A stretch of 12,064 bases of DNA from CF-72 sp051006215 (GTDB lineage Bacteria; Chloroflexota; UBA6077; CF-72): the NCBI GenBank assembly GCA_051006215.1, contig JBPCIO010000101.1:1-12064 (forward strand), given 5' to 3'. This document shows positions 1 to 7,278 of the stretch, one piece after another. The notes below the pieces were generated by a model. That model searched no databases. It was not told the origin of the DNA and was given only the letters and a program-made list of their open reading frames with translations. Every line of letters begins with the position of its first letter. Within the stretch, counting starts at the first letter, position 1. Position numbers and translations under genes: made by a program.

Positions 1-125
1 CATACAGGTTCGCCTCCGGTCGACTACGCGGACACCAGCACCGCGAGCGCAGTCTCCCATCACAAGCGTGGCATGTCTGGATGGTGCCGGGTATCGTCGT
101 TCGGGCGGCCATTGGTCGACAAAAG
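1..125. other. Left flank of the IS element, no gene recognised
   Basis: I translated this stretch in both directions and found no family I recognise. It should contain whatever DNA lay to the left of the IS insertion. Short open frames run through it, but none continues convincingly into the sequence to the right of the element at about 1940, so I cannot show that a single gene was split. Confidence 0.4.
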
Positions 126-161
126 TGGGCTCTCCTGCAAATCCGATACCGGTGGCGAATT
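126..161 (+). repeat. Left inverted repeat of the IS1182-family element
   Basis: This arm pairs with 1904-1939. The core 137-161 differs from its partner at one base (C at 150, where the partner implies T). The transposase stop codon (TGA on the minus strand, 164-166) lies just inside the arm, which is usual packing for an IS. Confidence 0.8.
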
Positions 162-163
162 CG

Positions 164-1822
164 TCAGGGCTGAGTCAGAAGGCGTGCGAAGGCCGAATGC
201 CTGGTGCGTGCGCGAGGTGTACCCGCCAGCCAATCCGCGGCGCGGACGAAGTTAAGAGCTGTTGCGATCAGCACGTGACCGAGGTGGGTTCTGGCCAGCC
301 CTCGGTAGCGCGAATGCCGCATTCCACAACGCCGCACGCCCTGCGAGATGGTGCCCTCGATTCCCGCGCGGCGCGCATACTCGTGGGCGTAATCGCGGGT
401 AGTCTCCTGAGCTCGGCGCTGTCGCAAGGCATCGTATTGCTCACGGGGTCGGATGGCGATACTGCGCCTGGGGTACTTTGTTCGTGATCGGGTGCACAGG
501 TCACGGCTGGGGCATGGTCCGCAGTCTGAAGGCGCGAAGCGGATGTAAATGCTGTCGTTTCCACGGTTGTCGATGCGCTGCGTCCACTCGCTGCTGGCCT
601 GCCCCTGAGGACACACCGCCTGGCGTCGTTCCCAATCGATAGTGAAGTGTTCGGCACCGAAACCAGCTGCAGCGCGTGCCTGCCAGCGATGATTATGTCG
701 CGTCGGACCGAGTAACTGCACGCCATACTCGGAGTCAGTCGTTACGAGGAGTTCCGCATCGAGATAGCCCGTGTCGACGATGTGCACCTGCGGCAGCATT
801 CGCTGCTCCCGCAGGGCGCGGTGCACGCGCGGCGTAACCTCGCCATCGGCCATGGGTGCGGCGGTCGTCTCGACGTGGGTGATCAAGTTTGGCGCATCGT
901 CTTCACACGTCTCGGTGAGATGCACCTTGTAACCAACCCAGCCGGTGGTGTTCTTCCTTCCCAGGTGCGCATCCAGGTCGAACGGTGAACTCAGGAACTT
1001 GGCTGCTTTAGGAATTCCGTCGTCAGTCGTCCGCCAGCGCACGCCGACTTCAGTTGCCAGGTAGTTCTGCAGCCAGATGCGTCGAAGCGTGTCCACCGCC
1101 GGCACTTCACGCAGCCAGGGTGGAGCATCGGCTGAATACACTGCCGTAAGCAGGACCTGGCCATCACCGCCGATTGTGTCTGCCAGTTGTTGCTGTCCCT
1201 CCTTACTTTTCGGCAATCGCACCTCATCAGTTCGTCCCTGGTAGCGTTCAACCCATTCCGCTTGCGCATGAGCAAGCGTCCAGACCGGCACCGCGCTGGC
1301 CAGCACGTCAAGCGTGTGGCGGAACGTCTCACGCACCAGCTCCAGTCGATCGAGGGCGCGAACCGCGGCCAGTACGTGGCTGGAGTCGGTGCGCTGCCGT
1401 CCGTGGGCGTTAAGCAGGCCCTTCTGACGAAAGCGTTCGAGGGTGAGGTCAAAGAGCAATTGCTCAGCTCCACCATCGACCAGACGGCCACGGAACTCGC
1501 TGAGCACCGTGTGATCAAATCCAGGATTGTCGAGTTCAAGTCCGAGCGCGTACTTCCAATCGATCCGCGCACGCACGCAATCGGCGGCTTGGCGGTCGGA
1601 CAGGTCCTCGACGAACTGAAAGATGGTGATCAGCGCCAGCCGCCATGGTCGCTCGGCTGGCTGGCCTCGCCGTGGGAAAAGGTGGGCGAGATCGCGATCC
1701 TCTATGAGTGACTCGAGCTCGTCTCGCATGCGCAAGTAGGGATTGCCAGCAGGAAATGCCGCGTGCGCGACGCGCGCCGTCTGCTCGGGGATCGCTCCAA
1801 TCGGCTCTGGCTGCAGAGACAT
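164..1822 (-). CDS. IS1182-family DDE transposase
   Basis: This transposase of 552 residues catalyses cut and transfer of its own element. The N-terminal helical region (about 25-135) has the family pattern ending in FDHTVLSEFR. The likely DDE catalytic residues are D146 in RTDSSH, D350 in HIVDTGY, and E489 in GIEGTIS, the last followed by the family signature RYRGLA and a LNFVRAADW end. Cysteines at 404, 434, 437 and 443 form a probable zinc-binding insert. I chose the ATG at 1822 because AAGGAG lies about nine bases upstream, although the frame is open 25 codons further. Length is normal for the family and no stop or shift interrupts it. Confidence 0.92.
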   Translation of the reverse strand: MSLQPEPIGAIPEQTARVAHAAFPAGNPYLRMRDELESLIEDRDLAHLFPRRGQPAERPWRLALITIFQFVEDLSDRQAADCVRARIDWKYALGLELDNPGFDHTVLSEFRGRLVDGGAEQLLFDLTLERFRQKGLLNAHGRQRTDSSHVLAAVRALDRLELVRETFRHTLDVLASAVPVWTLAHAQAEWVERYQGRTDEVRLPKSKEGQQQLADTIGGDGQVLLTAVYSADAPPWLREVPAVDTLRRIWLQNYLATEVGVRWRTTDDGIPKAAKFLSSPFDLDAHLGRKNTTGWVGYKVHLTETCEDDAPNLITHVETTAAPMADGEVTPRVHRALREQRMLPQVHIVDTGYLDAELLVTTDSEYGVQLLGPTRHNHRWQARAAAGFGAEHFTIDWERRQAVCPQGQASSEWTQRIDNRGNDSIYIRFAPSDCGPCPSRDLCTRSRTKYPRRSIAIRPREQYDALRQRRAQETTRDYAHEYARRAGIEGTISQGVRRCGMRHSRYRGLARTHLGHVLIATALNFVRAADWLAGTPRARTRHSAFARLLTQP

Positions 1823-1903
1823 AGCGCCCAACTCCTTCGTACAGATTGGCGCCACGCTACCGCCCACAGTGGCTCTACCGGAAGCCCTCAGTTCCAAACG
1901 GCC

Positions 1904-1939
1904 AATTCGCCACCAGTATCGGATTTGCGGAAGAGTCCA
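1904..1939 (-). repeat. Right inverted repeat of the IS1182-family element
   Basis: This arm is the partner of 126-161, with 32 of 36 positions matching in inverted orientation. It lies upstream of the transposase start, so the transposase promoter should lie within or just inside it (between about 1840 and 1939). Confidence 0.8.
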
Positions 1940-2175
1940 TTCCGGCTTGCCAAAACCAGCCGATTAGCCCTGGCAAGACGATCCTGGCAGCCTTTGCTCA
2001 TCCCGAAGGAGCTGCAATCGCTCTCGACGAACTCCTGGCCGCGGGGTTCATCAACGTCGAGCGGGAGGCCGAAGGCAGCCGCACGGTCCTCATCGTCGAT
2101 GCGGGCAACCGGCAGGCTGATGCGCGTGCAATCCTCGAACGACATTGCGGTGTCGAGTTCGATCGGTCGAACTGA
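1940..2175 (+). pseudogene. Truncated small protein resembling general-stress (YflT/17M-like) proteins
   Basis: The frame from about 1975 to the TGA at 2173-2175 encodes a coherent small domain: KTILAAF, then a stretch that predicts as helix ending in LDELLAAGF, then TVLIVDAG and ARAILERHCGVEF. This resembles, from memory, the conserved ends of the YflT/general stress protein 17M group, where a short beta-alpha unit is followed by a VTVxA...A..IL..HGA end. No ATG, GTG or TTG lies in frame between the IS edge and the domain. The open frame extends back into the IS, to a TTG at 1846. The IS therefore probably removed the original start, leaving a chimera. The function of these proteins is unknown; the assignment is tentative. 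Confidence 0.45.
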
Positions 2176-2289
2176 TGAGGCGCTAATCCGGAGGTTCCAT
2201 CCGGGTTTGTTCGAACTGGACTGCACTTTCGGCGCACGGCAACCCTACCTGTAGCAACCCTCAGCAGGGCACCGCTGACCGGAGCGAAG

Positions 2290-2838
2290 GTGATCTTCTC
2301 AATCGGGCACTCCACTCGACCAATAGAGCAACTCATAGATCTCCTACGCGAGCACGGTATCCGCACTCTCGTGGACATCCGCTCGATCCCGCGGTCGCGG
2401 AGGAACCCGCAATACGAGCAGGTGGCCTTACGAGAGGCGATCGAGTCCGCCGGGCTTTCGTACAAGCACCTGCCTGCCCTCGGCGGACACCGTCGAGCCA
2501 ACAAGGACTCGACCAACACAGGGTGGCTGAACCCTGCCTTTCGAGGGTACGCCGACTACATGCAGACAGACGCGTTCGGGCAAGGTCTATGCGAGTTGCT
2601 GGATCTTGAGGAGGAAGCAGGCCCACTGGCAATAATGTGCTCGGAGGCTGTGCCCTGGCGCTGCCACCGCTCGATGGTGGCGGACGCTCTGGTGGCGCGC
2701 GGTACGCCAGTAGCGCACATTCTCGGCCCCGCCCCTGCCCGCCCACACCGTCTGAACCCCATGGCGCGTATCAAGGGCGCTTCCCTGAGTTACCCCGCTG
2801 AGAGCATGCCGCGCGACCACGCCAGCCCCAAAAAGTAG
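2290..2838 (+). CDS. DUF488 domain-containing protein
   Basis: This 182-residue cytoplasmic protein belongs to the DUF488 family. It opens with IFSIGHSTR, a strand and a loop typical of the family, followed by LVDIRSIPRS (about 27-36). The conserved C-terminal signature is present as C117-S-E-A...C125-H-R, and the protein ends with HRLNPMARIKG-type sequence. The biochemical role of DUF488 is not established. The start is GTG at 2290, with GGAG a few bases upstream (2281-2284). The last 49 bases overlap the 3' end of the convergent alkA gene. There is no stop or shift within it. Confidence 0.88.
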   Translation: MIFSIGHSTRPIEQLIDLLREHGIRTLVDIRSIPRSRRNPQYEQVALREAIESAGLSYKHLPALGGHRRANKDSTNTGWLNPAFRGYADYMQTDAFGQGLCELLDLEEEAGPLAIMCSEAVPWRCHRSMVADALVARGTPVAHILGPAPARPHRLNPMARIKGASLSYPAESMPRDHASPKK

Positions 2839-3656
2839 AGCAGTCCACGGTACGGGCCGAGCCGCTCCAGCAGCGCCGTCTCCTCTTGCGCGCTGAGCGG
2901 CGTGGGTCGGCCGAGCAAGCGTGCGGCGGGCGCCGACGTCGCCCGGCGGGAAGACGTCCAGCCGGCCAAAGCCACGCAGCAAGATGACGCCCGCCGTCCA
3001 GGGTCCAATCCCAGGTAGGTCGTCGAGCCGACGCAGCGCCTCTGCGGAGGGAAGGTTCTCGATTTCGGCGTCGCTGAGCGCTCCGTCGGCGATGAGTGAC
3101 GCGGCGTTCTGTAACGTTCTCGTCTTCGCTGCGCTCAGGCCGTATGCGCGCAGGCCATCGATAGATGCGTTTGCAATTGTCTGAGGCATCGGGAACAACC
3201 AGGCGCGACCGCGCGATTCGCCGAATCTCTCGACCAGACGGTTCAACAAAACTCTGACCGGCCTCGAGGCTGACTTGCTGAAACGGGATGGTCATGCCGA
3301 GGGTCTCGAACAGGCTGGGAAAGCGCGGTGGGCGCAAACCATGCAGCTGCTGAATCGTCGAGGCCAGCCATGACTCAGCTGCGCCGAGCCTGAGCGCCTC
3401 TGACAGATCGACATCCAGCCCCAGTGTGCGACGCAACAGCGGGATGACTGCCTCAGGCGGGCGATTGGCGTCCACCTCGAGAGTGGTCTCGTCTAGTTGT
3501 CGCACGCAGAGGACGTACTCCGACGCGGAGCGCTCGGGCATACCTCGAGCCATCCCACTGGTCAACGATGTTGGTGGGCACCCGCCGCAGCACTTGCACC
3601 GTGAAGCTCAGCGAATAGGGCGGAGCCACCTTCACCATGCAAACGCTCATGCTCAT
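2790..3656 (-). pseudogene. AlkA-like DNA-3-methyladenine glycosylase, three frameshifts
   Basis: AlkA enzymes remove alkylated purines from DNA. A gene of the right length (about 289 codons) is spread over three frames on the minus strand. Frame one (3656 to about 3530) gives the N-terminal domain with SLSFTVQVLRR and DQWDG. Frame two (to 3250) gives LFETLGMTIPFQQVSLEAG. Frame three (to about 2930) carries the helix-hairpin-helix LPGIGPWTAGVI and FPPGDVG, whose Asp is the expected catalytic residue. The last part returns to frame one and ends GLLYFLGLAWSRGM. Each shift is corrected by removing one base. The middle one lies in a four-base T run (A run at 3248-3251 on the plus strand). The family and catalytic residue are clear. 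What is uncertain is whether the shifts are real mutations or sequencing errors. Confidence 0.8.
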
Positions 3657-3839
3657 AGGGTAGCCCCGTCCTTACCGCCAGGTGTTGCTCGTCCGGCGAC
3701 CATCCACAGGGTGACCGGGCGGTGTGCCGAGCAGGAGCAGCTGCGCGCGTCAACCTGTACTGATCCGGAGCGTCTGCGTCAGTTCTATCACGCCGGAATC
3801 GCCGTATCGGATCCCGGCGTCCCGGGCGCGTGTGGATCG
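3657..3839. other. Intergenic gap between cupin and alkA
   Basis: These 183 bases separate the cupin stop from the alkA start. The frames crossing them give low-complexity arginine-rich products typical of antisense or non-coding GC-rich DNA. I see no RNA gene or clear terminator. An alkA promoter could be here, but I cannot point to one. Confidence 0.4.
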
Positions 3840-4298
3840 CTATAGGTGGCCGTTGGCGGCTTCCATGGCCCACGCTCCGGCCTCGTCCGGCCAGGCCACG
3901 ACGGCCAGAACCGTGGCGTCTTCTAGCGCTTCCACAGGTCGGCGGAAATTCTGATTCAGCACCACCAGGTCTCCCACCCCAACTTCCTCAGCCACGTTGG
4001 CCGGATGGATCCTGAGCCGCCCTTCCAGCACATGCAGCGTGGCGCCACCTGCGATTGCGTGCGGATCTATCGTGGCGCCGGACCGCAAGGTGATGAGCGC
4101 AACGCGCAGATTCTTGGCCTTCGCAAGTGTCTTGGCTGCACGGCCACCGGAGGTGTGTGCGAGGTCCGCTTTGAGGCTCTGAATCTCCGCGGGTAACTGG
4201 TAGATCAGCCCCTGCGCACTGACGATGCGCGCCTTGCGGCGTGGGGAGCCTTCTGTCGTATGAGCAGGTCGCTCGTTGTCGCGGCGCGTGGTGGGCTA
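3840..4298 (-). CDS. Small cupin-domain protein, 5' end unresolved
   Basis: The C-terminal two thirds is a single-domain cupin: SGATIDPHAIAGGATLHVLEGRLRI, then VGVGDLVVLNQNFRRPVEALEDATVLAVVAW, giving the two short cupin motifs. The expected metal histidines are mostly replaced: there is one His in IDPHA, and the second motif has NFRRPVEA where His is common. Metal binding is therefore doubtful. The frame is open upstream through GLIYQLPAEIQSLKADL, which looks like the normal family N-terminus, back to a TAG at about 4297, but no ATG or GTG lies in frame. The only in-frame standard start is a TTG at 4088, which would delete the first strands. Either an unusual start or another frameshift near 4200-4300 is likely. 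The protein ends at TAG (3840-3842). Function unknown. Confidence 0.6.
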
Positions 4299-4316
4299 AG
4301 CTCGCCCACGCCGCGC
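4281..4316. other. Imperfect hairpin between membrane-protein and cupin genes
   Basis: GTGGGC and GCCCAC form an inverted repeat around a seven-base loop, with further GC pairing (GCGGC/GCCGC) beyond a five-base bulge. It sits downstream of the membrane-protein stop on the minus strand. No T run follows on that strand, so it is at best a weak terminator or an RNA-processing stem. Confidence 0.25.
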
Positions 4317-4344
4317 AGGCCGACAGCGGCGCTCAGTGCTCGGC

Positions 4345-5405
4345 CTAGTGGGAGACGGTTTCGCGACTCGAAGGCGACGCCTGATCCGGGCCGCTCGACA
4401 GCAGGTAGGCCCCGATACCGATCGCGAAGGTACCGATGATCGCCGCCACGACGGCCGCGCCGATCGTGATCGGCCCAATCTCAAGCTCGCTCTTTCCCAA
4501 CTGCAACAGGCCTGATCCAAACGTCGTGACGATCGTGATGGCCACCAGCAGCAAGAATGGCGGGATCAGGAACGGCAACACGTTGTGATGGAAGGGGTCG
4601 GGACCTTCCAGAACGTCGGCTGGCTCCGGCGGGGTCTGTGGCAGGCCAGCGAATGAGCCAACGATCGCGCCGACCGCGCCGCCAGCGAGGATCCCGCCGA
4701 CCGCGAGGGCGACTGACCAGCCGCCGAAGTCCACGTTCGGCAAGGTTGGTGGCAGGATGACGGCCATGGCTATACCAACCGCGGCGCCCGCTATGCCGCC
4801 CAATACGATCCCCGCCGCGCCAAAGTCTTCGGAGTGCTCGACCGCCAGCCGCGCGAGCGGCTCGTCAAGGCGACGTCCTGGCTGAGCGCTGGTGCGTCGG
4901 CGGCCGACGCGTCGTACAACTGGCCAAGCGTGTAGCCATAGATCAGGTGTAAGACCAGGTTGCCGACCGGCACGAGCGGCCCAGCCGAAAAGGCCCAGTC
5001 GAGCGTGTTGACGACGGCCGCCGGCAGCAGGATCAGCAGTGAAAAGATCCACGGCAACAGCGAGAACAGCATCCCGCGTCGCCAGCCGTGGCCGCTGAGT
5101 CGAAATTCGACGAAACGAGCGTACACGATGGCCCACACCAGGCCAAGCAGAACATGTAGTGCCAGCGCAATCGCTGGCCGACCACTGCTGAACGCCACCA
5201 CTTCGTTGTGGGTCAGCTGATAGAGCCAGCGGCGGAAGAAGTCAGCCTGCGAATCGGCGAGCCCGTTGGCCAGCACGAAGAAGACCATCATGGCCCCGGT
5301 CGAGGTACCAATCGCGACAAAGCCCGCGATGATGGCATCCGACAGCCAGCGCCGCCGCAGGCCCCGGCCGCGCTCGAGCGTCGCCGTCGAAACTGATGAC
5401 TCCAT
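4345..5405 (-). pseudogene. Multi-pass membrane protein of the oxidase cluster, one frameshift
   Basis: Two overlapping minus-strand frames join into one protein of about 353 residues. The first part (5405 to about 4875) starts MESSVSTATLERG and has four hydrophobic segments (about residues 25-46, 80-100, 112-133 and 142-160), ending VLHLIYGYTLGQLYD. That ending resembles small uncharacterised membrane proteins of the DUF6789 type; this is a weak match from memory. The second part, entered at LDEPLARLAVEHSEDFGAAG, has four more hydrophobic segments, two of them glycine-rich zippers, and ends SSRETVSH. The tail of the first frame beyond the junction (TSRSRGWRSSTPKT) is low-complexity, so a frameshift near 4866-4880 fits better than two genes. 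The second frame also has no start of its own. AAAGGAA precedes the ATG. It lies 27 bases after ctaG. Function unknown. Confidence 0.6.
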
Positions 5406-5428
5406 CCGGTTCCTTTGCCGGATTTTTT
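5404..5428. promoter_or_regulatory. Hairpin with the ribosome-binding site in its loop (minus strand); terminator-like on the plus strand
   Basis: ATCCGG (5404-5409) and CCGGAT (5418-5423) form a six-base-pair stem around an eight-base loop, followed by six T on the plus strand (5423-5428). On the minus-strand mRNA the loop carries the Shine-Dalgarno sequence AAAGGAA, and one arm includes two bases of the ATG start of the membrane-protein gene. It could modulate translation between ctaG and that gene, or act as a plus-strand terminator against antisense transcription. The structure is visible; its role is inferred. Confidence 0.4.
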
Positions 5429-5432
5429 AAAA

Positions 5433-6239
5433 TTATGCGCCGAGGGGCCGCCGATTCGCGGCCTCCTCGCGACTAGCCCATACGAAGAAGACCACCCCGG
5501 TCGCCAACAAGAAAAACAGACCGCCACCGACCCACATGAGCAGCCCGCCCAGCTGCTGGTCCTCGAGCGGACTCAGCGCGACGATTCGCGGCGCAAGCAC
5601 GTACGTCGAATAGTATGCGCTGCCTGTCGATGCCAGCAGCGCCCCAAGAAGCGAGGCAGGCACCGTCTGCAAGAACAGGTACAGCACCTGAGCCAACGGT
5701 GGATACGGGGCCGAGATCTCGGGCACCGGGCTCAGGACGGGCATCCACATCAGCATAGCCGTGCCGAGAAATACCAGGTGCTCGAGCGCGTGCAAGGGCT
5801 CATTGGTCAGGGTCAACTCGTAGAATGAGGGCACGTGCGCCAGCGCGAAAATGACGTTGAAGCCAAAGAACGCCAGCAACGGGTGTCGGGCCCAGCGGAC
5901 GAAGCCCGTCAGCCGCGTGGCGTCGAGTACGAGGCGCACCAGCCAGCCTGGCGTGCCCACCAGAAGCAGGGGCGCGGCAACCAGGGTCAACAATAGGTGC
6001 TGGATCATGTGGGCCGTAAAGAGGAAGGTGTCGCCGATCGTGTCCAGGGGCGTCGCCAGTGCCAGGAGCATCACCAACACTCCGCTGCTGAAGGCGATGC
6101 GTCTTGCCCCGGATACGGGGCGAGATGTGGCAATGCGATCTCGGTACGCACTGACGCACAGCAAATACAGGACCTCGAGACCGATCAGGCCGGCGACGAC
6201 GCTCAGCGGTGGCCGGTACGCAAGCCAGTCCACCACCAA
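5433..6239 (-). CDS. ctaG: Cytochrome c oxidase assembly protein, CtaG family (caa3-type)
   Basis: This integral membrane protein of about 268 residues belongs to the caa3_CtaG family, which is needed for assembly of the oxidase copper centre. It has about seven hydrophobic segments. The family histidines are present in FTAHMIQHLLLTLVAAP (H77 and H81), in ALAHVPSFYELTL, and in LHALEHLVFLGTAMLMW. The start is TTG at 6239 or GTG at 6236 or 6233; GGAGGG lies upstream at a suitable distance for any of them. Its position directly after the subunit IV gene, on the same strand, matches many Gram-positive and Chloroflexota oxidase operons. The frame is intact and ends at TAA. Confidence 0.9.
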   Translation of the reverse strand: MVVDWLAYRPPLSVVAGLIGLEVLYLLCVSAYRDRIATSRPVSGARRIAFSSGVLVMLLALATPLDTIGDTFLFTAHMIQHLLLTLVAAPLLLVGTPGWLVRLVLDATRLTGFVRWARHPLLAFFGFNVIFALAHVPSFYELTLTNEPLHALEHLVFLGTAMLMWMPVLSPVPEISAPYPPLAQVLYLFLQTVPASLLGALLASTGSAYYSTYVLAPRIVALSPLEDQQLGGLLMWVGGGLFFLLATGVVFFVWASREEAANRRPLGA

Positions 6240-6255
6240 TCGAACCCTCCGCTAC

Positions 6256-6597
6256 CTAGCCGTGGGGCGGCTGCGGATACTGGCCGAAGAGAAACATGAA
6301 CGCCGTGATGATCGAGAACGCAACTGCCAGTCCGAAGCCAAATACGGCCATAAACAGGGGGTTATCGAACCGCAGGTGCATGTAGAAGCCGACGACGGTG
6401 GCAAACTTGACGGCAGACAGCGTTAGCAAAATTGGAACAAGGGCCGGGCGAAGGAACGGCTGGTTGTAGGCCCACACCTCGACCAGGGTGATGATGGCCA
6501 GAATGACCCCGATTATCGTGTATGTCCTCGGACCGGGATGGGCGTGCTCGAGTTCGTGGCCGCCAACGTCGTGGGCCAGATCGTGCTCGGTGCTCAT
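6256..6597 (-). CDS. Cytochrome c oxidase subunit IV (prokaryotic CoxD/CtaF type)
   Basis: This small 113-residue subunit has a hydrophilic, His-rich N-terminus (HDLAHDVGGHELEHAHPG) followed by three membrane helices at about 27-45, 52-72 and 79-104. TLVEVWAYNQPF and SAVKFATVVGFYMHLRFD are the typical family landmarks: the Lys in helix two and the YMHLRFD loop. The ATG at 6597 has GGAGAGG just upstream. It follows coxC by 18 bases and precedes ctaG by 16, so it is certainly co-transcribed. It is a structural subunit with no cofactor. Confidence 0.9.
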   Translation of the reverse strand: MSTEHDLAHDVGGHELEHAHPGPRTYTIIGVILAIITLVEVWAYNQPFLRPALVPILLTLSAVKFATVVGFYMHLRFDNPLFMAVFGFGLAVAFSIITAFMFLFGQYPQPPHG

Positions 6598-6615
6598 TGC
6601 CTCTCCATGCCGCGG

Positions 6616-7278
6616 CTAATCAGGGATCAGGTACACGAGCGTAAAGATCAGAATCCACACGATGTCGACAAAGTGCCAGTACAGACCCGCAATCTCGACC
6701 CATAGGGAATCCTGCTGGTGAAGTCTGCCTCTGACCGATTGCGCCACCAGTGACAGCAGCCAGAACACGCCGATGAATACGTGGGTGCCGTGGAAGCCAG
6801 TCAGCGTGAAAAACGTCGAGCCGAACAGGTTGCGGCTGAGGGTCAGCCCGTCCTTGTAGAACGTGGTGAACTCGTAGAACTGGCCACCGAGGAAGACGCA
6901 GCCGAGGAGGGCCGTGGCCGAGAGCCACACACGCATGCGGCGCTCCTGGCCATGCTGGATGGCGGCCAGGGCGAGCACCATGGTCAGACTGCTGAGCAGC
7001 AGCACAAATGCGCTGACCGACGTATATGGCACATCGAAGGTTTCGCGCGGCAGCGGACCGTCGAGACTGCGGTTCTTGTAGACCATGTAGGTGGCGATCA
7101 GCGTTCCGAAGAACATGCAGTCTGATGCCAGGAACGCCCACATCAACAGCTTGCGACTGTCCAGGCCGGTGCTGGTGTGCGGATGTTCGAGTACTAGAGG
7201 CGGGGGCGGTGCACCCATCGCCTCCGGCGTTGGGGCAGCGCTGACGTCGACGACGACGACGACCGGGGCGTGTGCCAT
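6616..7278 (-). CDS. coxC: Cytochrome c oxidase subunit III
   Basis: This 220-residue membrane subunit stabilises subunit I and its proton-uptake side; it carries no cofactor. It shows KLLMWAFLASDCMFFGTLIATY in the position of the family SExMFF motif (Asp replaces the usual Glu), TLTGFHGTHVFIGVFWLL in the middle, and GLYWHFVDIVWILIFTLVYLIPD at the C-terminus; these are the classic landmarks of the family. There are about five hydrophobic segments, which fits the short bacterial form. Its ATG follows the coxA stop directly (TAG then ATG with no gap), so translation is probably coupled. It ends at TAG. Confidence 0.95.
   Translation of the reverse strand: MAHAPVVVVVDVSAAPTPEAMGAPPPPLVLEHPHTSTGLDSRKLLMWAFLASDCMFFGTLIATYMVYKNRSLDGPLPRETFDVPYTSVSAFVLLLSSLTMVLALAAIQHGQERRMRVWLSATALLGCVFLGGQFYEFTTFYKDGLTLSRNLFGSTFFTLTGFHGTHVFIGVFWLLSLVAQSVRGRLHQQDSLWVEIAGLYWHFVDIVWILIFTLVYLIPD

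Larger units (their letters stand above)
126..1939 (-). mobile_element. IS1182-family insertion sequence, complete
   Basis: An element of about 1.8 kb is bounded by inverted repeats at 126-161 and 1904-1939 and carries one transposase on the minus strand. The inner 25 bases of the repeats match at 24 positions, and the outer 11 match at 8. The outer limits are uncertain because weaker similarity may continue outward to about 112 and 1953. I could not identify a target-site duplication with confidence. Transposase and both ends look undamaged, so the copy may still be mobile. Insertion has left the gene on its right without a normal start. Confidence 0.8.

Noticed and set aside
164..1711. Long plus-strand and alternate-frame ORFs within the transposase region
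   Set aside because: They lie opposite or out of phase with the well-supported transposase and give arginine- and serine-rich products without family features; they are shadows of a GC-rich gene.
2176..2289. Possible tRNA or structured RNA around the GTTCGAAC palindrome
   Set aside because: The sequence resembles a T-loop only superficially; no acceptor or anticodon stem can be formed around it.
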